5,018 bases of DNA from positions 1 through 5,018 of the forward strand of contig JAIOTT010000442.1 in NCBI GenBank assembly GCA_021106655.1, given 5' to 3'. The notes beneath the pieces were generated by a model that was not told where the DNA came from, made no database searches, and was given only the letters and a program-made list of their open reading frames with translations. Shown here one piece after another: positions 1 through 4,813 of the stretch; position 1 is the stretch's first letter, and every line of letters starts with the position of its first letter. This DNA comes from Bacteroidales bacterium (GTDB taxonomy: Bacteria; Bacteroidota; Bacteroidia; Bacteroidales; SMBSF77). A program made the position numbers and the translations under genes.

Positions 1-263
1 AACTCACTCCAAATCTTTGTGACTATAGCTTCAGTATCACAGAAAAGGATTTTTTTTGCAAAATTGGCCAAACGATCTTCAGATTCAACTTGTCCTTTGG
101 CAATGTCAAGGATATCGGCCTGACCATATGGTCTGTTAATAATGTTAAGATATTCACGGGCAAATTCAGGTACCCAAACAGTATTGTAATGCTCCGCAAG
201 TTTTTTAGCAAGTTGAGATTTTCCTGTTGACTCCGGGCCCGTTATTGCAATTCTCTTAATCAT
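1..263 (-). CDS. NadR-like P-loop kinase (probable ribosylnicotinamide kinase), 5' part only
   Basis: This is the first 87 codons of a gene that runs off the left edge of the window. The start is ATG at 263-261, which overlaps the TGA stop of the pnuC gene as ATGA, so the two are probably translationally coupled. The protein opens with a short beta strand (IKRIAIT) and a Walker A motif GPESTGKS at residues 9-16. A V-P-E-F-A-R-E-Y segment follows at 31-38 and CDT...KIWSE near 75-87. This combination is typical of the kinase-only AAA/NadR-like proteins of Bacteroidota, usually about 170-190 residues. The family phosphorylates nicotinamide riboside to NMN in the cytoplasm and traps what PnuC brings in. 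That substrate is inferred from family and neighbour. The thiamine-binding gene upstream leaves thiamine phosphorylation as an alternative. The Walker B and lid regions are mostly or wholly outside the window, so completeness cannot be judged. Confidence 0.88.
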   Translation of the reverse strand, partial: MIKRIAITGPESTGKSQLAKKLAEHYNTVWVPEFAREYLNIINRPYGQADILDIAKGQVESEDRLANFAKKILFCDTEAIVTKIWSE

Positions 264-847
264 AAGTTGTTTTTTCTCATATCCTTCTTCCATTTATAGT
301 AAGCTACAACTGCAAGTATAGCCATAATTAAATAGAAAATGGCAGTAGGATATAATTCCTTGTAATAATATATTCCAACACAAAGCAAATCTGTAAAAAT
401 CCAAACCAGCCAGTTCTCAATAATTTTCCTTGCTATCATCCAGGTGGCAATCAAACCTAATGCCGTAGTGAGTCCATCCCAATATGGAATATCTGAGTTA
501 GTAAAGCTAAGAAGATATCCAAAACCAACTGATAGAATAGTAAGGATCACTAATAAAAGAAAGACGGAATTTTGAGTCAATCGTGTAACAACAAGCACTT
601 CCTTGTTTTTACTTTTACCAAATTTCCAACTATACCAGCCATAAATACTCATTAAGAGATAAAATACCTGGAGAGCCATATCTCCATATAATCTGGCATT
701 TAAAAAAATAAATATGTACAATGCAACATTGATGATTCCTGCCATCCAGCACCATATATTTTGCCTGATAGCAAGTATCACATACAATATACCTAATACA
801 GAAGCCAGCAACTCAATATAATTATCGGATAACCAAGTAATTACCAT
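260..847 (-). CDS. pnuC: PnuC-family vitamin transporter (nicotinamide riboside, possibly thiamine)
   Basis: This is a 195-residue inner-membrane protein, full length for the PnuC family. Hydrophobic segments fall at about residues 10-27, 31-49, 57-74, 94-115, 124-140, 146-161 and 165-184, which fits the seven-helix PnuC fold. Recognisable family signatures are YGDMALQVFY...SIYGWYSW at 54-74, WDG at 123-125 and ENWLVWIFTD at 144-153, which includes a WxxW. The C-terminus is lysine-rich (KWKKDMRKNN), as expected for a cytoplasmic end. PnuC proteins are facilitators, and uptake is driven by phosphorylation of the vitamin inside the cell. The kinase that could do this starts 4 bp before this stop codon. 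The ATG at 847 is chosen because it opens directly into the first hydrophobic region; there is no clear Shine-Dalgarno sequence, as is usual in Bacteroidota. The 33-bp gap to the upstream thiamine-binding gene suggests one transcript. The family includes thiamine-specific members (PnuT), so the substrate remains open. Confidence 0.93.
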   Translation of the reverse strand: MVITWLSDNYIELLASVLGILYVILAIRQNIWCWMAGIINVALYIFIFLNARLYGDMALQVFYLLMSIYGWYSWKFGKSKNKEVLVVTRLTQNSVFLLLVILTILSVGFGYLLSFTNSDIPYWDGLTTALGLIATWMIARKIIENWLVWIFTDLLCVGIYYYKELYPTAIFYLIMAILAVVAYYKWKKDMRKNNL

Positions 848-880
848 CGTTAGGAAATTATAATTATCATTGAGAAAGGT

Positions 881-1126
881 TTACTTATTCAGATCAGCAT
901 TAATGATTTTCAGGACAAATACCGAAGCTGGCAACTCGAAGGACTTGAAAATTTCTATTGTTATTGCTTTCATTATCTCAAAATAATCGCCAAAAACCTG
1001 TGTACTCATATTATTGCTTATTACGACCAGATTCTTGTAAGTATTCAACCTGTCAATAAAATTCTGTATTGGAGGGATAAAATTCTTTTCTAGTGGATAA
1101 TAACTTATTTCAACAGATGCTTTCAT
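881..1126 (-). CDS. Small thiamine-binding protein, MTH1187/YkoF-like
   Basis: This 81-residue protein has no signal peptide or membrane segment. It opens with MKASVEISYYPL, then a short helix region (PPIQNFIDRL, 18-27), then NNMSTQVFGDYFEIM at 38-52 and ASVFVLKI near the end. The pattern of an SVEIS.YPL strand, an MST..GDY turn and a closing VFVLKI strand is that of the MTH1187/YkoF-like ferredoxin-fold family (Thiamine_BP), whose members bind thiamine-like ligands or are annotated so. At 81 residues it is a single-domain member rather than the tandem-domain YkoF. The role is not firmly established for the family; soluble binding or sensing of thiamine is the usual proposal. It precedes pnuC by 33 bp, probably in the same operon. 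The ATG at 1126 matches the family N-terminus exactly. Its upstream sequence is the heptamer array itself, beginning at the adjacent base, so the ribosome-binding region is repeat DNA. Confidence 0.85.
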   Translation of the reverse strand: MKASVEISYYPLEKNFIPPIQNFIDRLNTYKNLVVISNNMSTQVFGDYFEIMKAITIEIFKSFELPASVFVLKIINADLNK

Positions 1127-1216
1127 GGTTTATGGTTTCTGGTTTCTAGTTTCTGGTTTATGGTTTCTAGTTCTGGTTTGGGCACTGAGCCTGTCGAAGT
1201 GCTGGTTTCTAGTTAA
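1127..1216. repeat. Degenerate 7-bp tandem array, GGTTTCT type, filling the whole gap
   Basis: On the plus strand, 1127-1168 is six uninterrupted 7-bp units of consensus GGTTTCT, with AGTTTCT and GGTTTAT variants. A 6-base unit (AGTTCT, 1169-1174) and a partial unit (GGTTTG) follow. The array is then interrupted by a REP-like element (about 1180-1203) and resumes with GGTTTCT AGTTAAT up to the transketolase stop codon at 1219-1217. It therefore fills the entire space between two genes and touches the start codon of the thiamine-binding gene. The plus-strand open frame across it is an artefact of the repeat. I see no TPP riboswitch (THI box) and no intrinsic terminator here. Confidence 0.85.
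1180..1203. repeat. REP-like short palindromic element nested in the heptamer array
   Basis: The arms GCACT (1182-1186) and AGTGC (1198-1202) are a perfect 5-bp inverted repeat around GAGCCTGTCGA. I recognise the core CTGAGCCTGTCGAAG as a dispersed intergenic sequence met in many genomes, including Bacteroidota; its hallmark is the meaningless peptide ALSLSK when translated. It sits inside the GGTTTCT array, which continues on both sides, so it looks like an insertion into, or capture by, that array. No U-run follows on either strand, so it is not a classical intrinsic terminator. Confidence 0.6.
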
Positions 1217-2173
1217 TTATGCTTTTCTCGTTATTACCTTCAAAGCGGCATCAACAATATCCGTAGTATCTAGGCCATACTTAACAAGTAATTCTTCAGG
1301 TTTTCCACTCTCACCGAACTCATCATCAACAGCTATCATTTCGATAGCTGCCGGAAATTCACAAGCCAATAACTGAGCTATTGAATCTCCCAGGCCTCCA
1401 TTTTTCATATGCTCTTCTGCGGTTACAGCACAAGCGGTTTTTCTGACAGAGTTGATAACCGCCAGTCGATCTAATGGCTTGATAGTATGAATATTTATAA
1501 TTTCAGCCTTAATCCCTTTTTGTTCTAGTATTTCACCAGCTTTAATGGCTGTAGCTACCAGATGTCCGGTAGCAAAGATGGATACATCTGAGCCTTCGGA
1601 AATAGTGATTGCTTTTCCAATTTCAAACTTCTGATCAGAAGCTGTAAGATTTGGAACCTTTGGCCGTCCAAAACGGAGATAAACCGGGCCAAAATACTCT
1701 GCAATTGCCAGTGTGGCCGCTTTGGTCTGATTATAATCACAGGGGTTTATCACAACCATATTAGGTAACATTTTCATTAAACCGATATCTTCAAGTATCT
1801 GATGTGTTGCACCATCTTCCCCAAGTGTAATTCCGGCATGAGAAGCACAAATTTTCACATTTTTATTTGAATAAGCAATAGACTGGCGTATCTGATCATA
1901 AACTCTTCCTGTAGAAAAATTTGCAAATGTGCCTGTAAAAGGAATTTTACCTCCAATTGTAAGTCCGGCTGCAATGCCCATCATATTTGCTTCAGCAATA
2001 CCTATCTGAAAAAATCTATTCGGAAATTCAGTAGCAAAAGCATTCATCTTTAAAGAACCCGTCAGATCGGCACAAAGAGCCACTATGTCCGAATTCTTTC
2101 TTCCCAACTCAAGCAGTGCATCTCCAAAACCTGACCTCGTATCCTTGTACTCTGAAAATGAATATTTTTCCAT
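1217..2173 (-). CDS. Transketolase, C-terminal subunit (split enzyme)
   Basis: This 318-residue protein corresponds to the pyrimidine-binding (PP/Pyr) domain plus the C-terminal domain of transketolase. With the 282-residue N-terminal partner encoded at 3777-4625 it makes about 600 residues, close to a fused bacterial enzyme (about 660). Visible motifs are the RFFQIGIAEANM segment at 53-64, with E61 as the likely TPP-activating glutamate, and HAGITLGEDGATHQ at 112-125, a substrate/cofactor signature. TAEEH...GGLG in the last third is typical of the C-terminal domain. The enzyme transfers two-carbon ketol units between sugar phosphates in the non-oxidative pentose phosphate pathway, using TPP and Mg2+ in the cytosol. 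The ATG at 2173 gives a family-like start (EKYSF..Y..TRSGFGDAL). The gene is intact. Unusually, it is not adjacent to its partner: a VWA gene lies between. A related 1-deoxyxylulose-5-phosphate synthase is unlikely because that enzyme is a single longer chain. Confidence 0.93.
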   Translation of the reverse strand: MEKYSFSEYKDTRSGFGDALLELGRKNSDIVALCADLTGSLKMNAFATEFPNRFFQIGIAEANMMGIAAGLTIGGKIPFTGTFANFSTGRVYDQIRQSIAYSNKNVKICASHAGITLGEDGATHQILEDIGLMKMLPNMVVINPCDYNQTKAATLAIAEYFGPVYLRFGRPKVPNLTASDQKFEIGKAITISEGSDVSIFATGHLVATAIKAGEILEQKGIKAEIINIHTIKPLDRLAVINSVRKTACAVTAEEHMKNGGLGDSIAQLLACEFPAAIEMIAVDDEFGESGKPEELLVKYGLDTTDIVDAALKVITRKA

Positions 2174-2209
2174 AATATTGTTTTTACGTTCTATTGTTTA
2201 TATAACTTA

Positions 2210-2230
2210 AAACCAGAAACTAGAAATTTG
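2210..2230. repeat. Short heptamer block, inverted copy of the 1127-1216 unit
   Basis: There are three 7-bp units on the plus strand: AAACCAG, AAACTAG and AAATTTG. The 17 bases at 2210-2226 are the exact reverse complement of 1143-1159 in the array beyond the other end of the transketolase gene. The C-terminal transketolase gene is therefore bracketed by an inverted pair of the same repeat about 1.07 kb apart. There is no transposase, so this is not an IS element by itself. Confidence 0.7.
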
Positions 2231-2255
2231 GAGGAATCTAAATAAACAACATCCT

Positions 2256-2290
2256 AATTTTCATTTCCTAATTTCCAATTTCGAATTTCA
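2256..2290. repeat. Short heptamer block, AATTTCN type
   Basis: Three clean units of AATTTC plus one variable base lie at 2270-2290, preceded by two degenerate units at 2256-2269. Bases after 2290 drift out of the pattern. The unit differs from the neighbouring block at 2210-2230, so two heptamer families share this one gap. The function is unknown. Confidence 0.6.
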
Positions 2291-2308
2291 TCTTGAAACT
2301 CCAAACTT

Positions 2309-3715
2309 CTATTGATAAATCTTAACATTTGTTGTTACTCCCGACTCAACCTTAAAGCGTTTTTCAACTGTATAAAATGACCTATTGGAATATTTCGATC
2401 TAAAAACTACACGGTATTTACCTGGTTGAAGAATCAGAGATTCCTGTTTAGGTGTATTATCCCTGAAATTATAAATAAGTTCGATCTTATCTCCTCTCTC
2501 AACATATAAACTACCATACCCATTTGTTGATTTTTGAATTACAGCGATACCGGGTAACGGAATCTCAACAGTAGTTGTATGACTTTGCATTATTTCAACA
2601 TCATCAATATAGATACGGGGTAGGCATAATACTTCAATATCATATATTCCTGTAATATATTTTTCAATTACTCCGAAATTCTGCACATTAATAGTTTGCA
2701 TTTCTCCATCTTGTCGTACAATACACTGCAGGTTTTTAATTCTCTTATTATAACTGTCAATATTCAGATTAAGATAGCCCTGTGGTGCATCTATAGGTAT
2801 TGTAGTATGCTTCCCGGGACTTATCTTAACTGAATCAATTCCGACTTCGGGTATAGTGTGAACAATAATATTATATGTAATTAAAGGATCGATCAGTAGT
2901 GTGTCAGGAATACCTTTATTATTTAATGTATGAATAAAATTATATTTTATCAGTCCGGAAAAGTTATCATAAAATGTCATATTGACATTTGTCTCAGTTG
3001 GGCTTCCATATTCATCGAGCAGGTTTACCTGTGCAGTTGTTGAATTAAGCGCCTGGGATATAACAACATTCAATGCAGTGTTAAAGGCTTCCTCACTAGA
3101 TGCATCATAGTATGTTCCCACACAATCAAATGCTTCTTTAAAGTTCATTCCAATGCCAATAATAAAAGGCTTGAGTATAATCCCTTTCTTCTGAAGAGCT
3201 TGAGAAACAGCACAAGGATCGCCATCACACTCTTCAATCCCGTCTGTTATCAATACAATTATATTCCTGCAATCATCACAAGGTGGAAAATCATTACCTG
3301 CCTGTTCAAGGGAATACGCAATTGGTGTTGTACCTTTGGGAACAAGTGTTTTGAGGCGATGTTGTATTTGTTTAATATTATCTTTTTTAAAGGAAAAGGC
3401 AACTTCCAGCCTTGTATCATCACAATCCTGGGGAGGGAAAGTTTTTTGGTGGCCATAAACTCTAAGAGCAAGTTCCAGGTTGGGGACATCCCTGAGGCTA
3501 TCCAATACATTTGATAACAATTTTTGTGCAATATTTATCTTCATATCACTTTGCCACCTACCATACATGCTTTGAGATGCATCAAAAACAAAAAGTATCC
3601 TGGTAAGAGGTAAGGCTTCTTCTTCCTCTGTAACCAATTGAGCATTTGAAAATTGAATAGCACTCATTAAAATGAGAAAGCCTGCAATTACATATTTTAG
3701 TAATTTTCTTTTCAC
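2309..3715 (-). CDS. Exported VWA-domain protein with three C-terminal beta-type repeats
   Basis: This 468-residue protein starts with a signal peptide: basic MKRKLLK, a hydrophobic core at about 8-20, and probable cleavage after SNA (23-25) before Q26. There is no lipobox cysteine. A von Willebrand A domain spans about 38-222. Its metal site (MIDAS) is complete: DASQS at 45-49, GTTP at 128-131 and ITDG at 156-159. Cysteines at 98, 146, 149, 163, 168 and 198 cluster around the site (DCDD, PPCDDC, EECDGDPC, DCVG), a pattern seen in VWA proteins annotated as calcium-activated chloride channel-like; disulfides in the periplasm are likely. Residues 228-468 form three repeats of about 77-80 residues, each ending with a TT at 304-305, 381-382 and 461-462. 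No transmembrane anchor follows. The start is GTG at 3715-3713: an in-frame TAA lies two codons upstream, and the next ATG (M17) would destroy the signal peptide. The specific role is unknown, and its position between two transketolase subunits is odd. Confidence 0.85.
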   Translation of the reverse strand: MKRKLLKYVIAGFLILMSAIQFSNAQLVTEEEEALPLTRILFVFDASQSMYGRWQSDMKINIAQKLLSNVLDSLRDVPNLELALRVYGHQKTFPPQDCDDTRLEVAFSFKKDNIKQIQHRLKTLVPKGTTPIAYSLEQAGNDFPPCDDCRNIIVLITDGIEECDGDPCAVSQALQKKGIILKPFIIGIGMNFKEAFDCVGTYYDASSEEAFNTALNVVISQALNSTTAQVNLLDEYGSPTETNVNMTFYDNFSGLIKYNFIHTLNNKGIPDTLLIDPLITYNIIVHTIPEVGIDSVKISPGKHTTIPIDAPQGYLNLNIDSYNKRIKNLQCIVRQDGEMQTINVQNFGVIEKYITGIYDIEVLCLPRIYIDDVEIMQSHTTTVEIPLPGIAVIQKSTNGYGSLYVERGDKIELIYNFRDNTPKQESLILQPGKYRVVFRSKYSNRSFYTVEKRFKVESGVTTNVKIYQ

Positions 3716-3730
3716 ATTTTATTTATTGGA

Positions 3731-3751
3731 TGATAGTGAATAGTGATTAGT
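3731..3751. repeat. Short heptamer block, GAWTAGT type
   Basis: Three in-phase 7-bp units lie on the plus strand: TGATAGT, GAATAGT and GATTAGT. They sit in the 61-bp gap between the N-terminal transketolase gene and the VWA start codon, about 16 bases upstream of that GTG. The gap is short enough for cotranscription of the two genes. With three units this could be chance taken alone; it is listed because the other gaps show the same period. Confidence 0.45.
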
Positions 3752-3776
3752 ATTTTTAACCACTGACTTCACATAA

Positions 3777-4625
3777 TCAGTAATCGCCAATAGTTTCTTC
3801 AAGCTGCGATAAAGCTTGTTCTGCCTGTTCATCATTCGGTGGCACGCCATGCCATTTATGGGTTCCCATCATAAAATCAACACCAAAACCCATCACAGTA
3901 TTCATTATAATAACGACAGCTTTCTTATTATTTGTATATTCCTTTGCTAATTTCAGCTTCTCAACAACATCTGTCATATTATTTCCATCCATTTCCAGCA
4001 CAGTCCAACCAAACTTCTTCCATATTCCGTGAATGTTGTTTATTGGCATCACCTCTTCAACAGGGCCATCTATTTGCTTTCCATTATAATCGACAATTGC
4101 AATAAGGTTATCCACCTTCTTTGCTGAAGCATACATGGCTGCTTCCCAGACCTGTCCTTCCTGAATTTCACCATCACCCATAAGGCAATACACAATATTG
4201 GGATCCTTTTCAAGTTTTTTTGCAATAGCAGCACCAATGGCAACTGAAAGGCCTTGCCCTAATGAGCCTGATGCTATCCTGATCCCCGGCAGATCTTCTT
4301 CCGTAGCGGGATGCCCTTGCAGGCGTGAGTTTATTTTTCGGAAAGTAGCCAGTTCAGCAACATCAAAATATCCTGAACGTGCTAATACGCTGTACCATGC
4401 TGCAGAAATGTGTCCGATAGACAAAAAGAACAAATCCTGACCATTATTTTCATTGACTAAAAACTTTTCAGGATTGTGATTTAAGACTTCAAAATAAAGA
4501 GCAACCAAAACATCTGCACAACCAAGAGAACCACCAGGATGCCCTGATGACGCACCATGTACCATTCTTACAATATCTCTTCTGAGTTGTGAGGCAATTT
4601 TTTCTAATTCTATAATATTAGGCAT
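3777..4625 (-). CDS. Transketolase, N-terminal TPP-binding subunit (split enzyme)
   Basis: This 282-residue protein equals the diphosphate-binding (PP) domain of transketolase. Motifs in order are GHPGGS at 28-33, SIGH at 69-72 (the histidine that contacts TPP), LQGHP at 102-106, GSLGQGLS at 120-127 and the TPP/Mg2+ motif GDGEIQEGQVWEA at 150-162. D179-Y-N181 completes the motif as the metal ligand position. The C-terminus has the family's GTHKWHG...P.N.E pattern. It should pair with the protein encoded at 1217-2173 to form a heteromeric transketolase, because neither half can bind the whole cofactor alone. The ATG at 4625 gives the expected N-terminus (two or three residues, then a helix ending LRRDIVRMVHGA). 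It is the first gene of the visible minus-strand group, preceded by nearly 400 bp without genes, so the main promoter probably lies there. All active-site motifs I can check are intact. Confidence 0.95.
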   Translation of the reverse strand: MPNIIELEKIASQLRRDIVRMVHGASSGHPGGSLGCADVLVALYFEVLNHNPEKFLVNENNGQDLFFLSIGHISAAWYSVLARSGYFDVAELATFRKINSRLQGHPATEEDLPGIRIASGSLGQGLSVAIGAAIAKKLEKDPNIVYCLMGDGEIQEGQVWEAAMYASAKKVDNLIAIVDYNGKQIDGPVEEVMPINNIHGIWKKFGWTVLEMDGNNMTDVVEKLKLAKEYTNNKKAVVIIMNTVMGFGVDFMMGTHKWHGVPPNDEQAEQALSQLEETIGDY

Positions 4626-4641
4626 GTGAAAATATTTTGCC

Positions 4642-4649
4642 TAAAAGTA
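4642..4649 (-). promoter_or_regulatory. Weak candidate -7 box close to the transketolase start
   Basis: On the minus strand this reads TACTTTTA, one base from the Bacteroidota -7 consensus TAnnTTTG, about 16 bases upstream of the ATG at 4625. A TTTA at 4670-4667 could stand in for the -33 TTTG box, but the 17-base spacing is shorter than usual. If it is used, the leader is very short and the heptamer array would lie just upstream of the promoter rather than in the mRNA. Confidence 0.2.
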
Positions 4650-4700
4650 TAATTTTTTCTTACTGGTAAATATTATTGTTGATAATTTGTTAAAAGAATG

Positions 4701-4784
4701 TTGTGGGTTTTGGGTTGCGGGTTACGGGTTACAGGTTGCGGGTTACGTGTTGCGTGTTGCGGGTCACGGGTTACGGGTTGCGGG
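4701..4784. repeat. Twelve-unit 7-bp tandem array, TTRCGGG type
   Basis: Twelve consecutive 7-bp units run from 4701 to 4784 without a single phase break. The consensus is TTRCGGG on the plus strand, where the third base alternates between G and A. Departures are point changes only (for example TTACAGG, TTACGTG, TCACGGG); the two units nearest the transketolase gene (TTGTGGG, TTTTGGG) are the most diverged. It is far more GC-rich than its surroundings and begins 76 bases upstream of the transketolase start codon. The G-runs are at most three or four long with regular spacing, so a G-quadruplex on the plus strand is conceivable. I know no named family to which it belongs. Confidence 0.9.
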
Positions 4785-4793
4785 TTTGAATTG

Positions 4794-4813
4794 CCTACAG
4801 ATTCATCTGTAGG
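4794..4813. repeat. Perfect 9-bp inverted repeat, REP-like palindrome
   Basis: The arms CCTACAGAT (4794-4802) and ATCTGTAGG (4805-4813) are perfect reverse complements separated by two bases, which gives a strong hairpin with a tetraloop. It lies nine bases beyond the twelve-unit heptamer array. No T-run follows on either strand, so it is unlikely to be an intrinsic terminator. Its compact form resembles REP palindromes mobilised by REP-associated (Y1) transposases, but no transposase is present in the window. Confidence 0.65.

Larger units (their letters stand above)
2174..2308. other. Intergenic gap with two unrelated 7-bp-period blocks
   Basis: These 135 bp lie between the VWA stop codon and the start of the C-terminal transketolase gene. 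The part nearest the transketolase start (2174-2209) is plain AT-rich DNA without a convincing Shine-Dalgarno sequence or promoter. Two separate heptamer blocks follow at 2210-2230 and 2256-2290, listed individually. I see no hairpin followed by a T-run that would end the VWA transcript, so read-through into the transketolase gene is possible. Confidence 0.6.

Noticed and set aside
23..211. Minus-strand open frame of 62 codons inside the kinase gene
   Set aside because: It is an out-of-frame shadow; the frame from 263 carries the Walker A motif and the family signatures.
1127..1216. Possible TPP riboswitch ahead of the thiamine-binding gene
   Set aside because: I looked for the CTGAGA and ACCTGA-type THI-box cores on the coding strand and found neither; the gap is only repeat DNA.
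1331..1349. Perfect 7-bp inverted repeat AGCTATC/GATAGCT with a 5-base loop
   Set aside because: It lies inside the coding region of the C-terminal transketolase subunit, with no T-run, and is best explained by codon content (Ile-Ala) and chance.
1125..1376. Plus-strand open frame of 83 codons (MVYGFWFLVSGL...) across the gap and the transketolase 3' end
   Set aside because: Its first half is the translation of the heptamer array and REP-like element (including the ALSLSK tell-tale), and the rest is antisense to a clearly real transketolase gene.
1143..2226. Insertion sequence with terminal inverted repeats around the transketolase gene
   Set aside because: The inverted 17-mers belong to tandem heptamer arrays, the enclosed gene is a housekeeping enzyme rather than a transposase, and no target-site duplication is evident.
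3200..3531. Open frames on both strands within the VWA gene
   Set aside because: They overlap the VWA domain in other frames and show no family features; the main frame has an intact metal site.
4198..4440. Plus-strand open frame of 80 codons opposite the N-terminal transketolase gene
   Set aside because: It is antisense to conserved TPP-binding motifs and its peptide looks random.
1127..4784. CRISPR array
   Set aside because: The repeats are 7 bp and directly adjacent, with no 20-40 bp repeats, no unique spacers and no cas genes.
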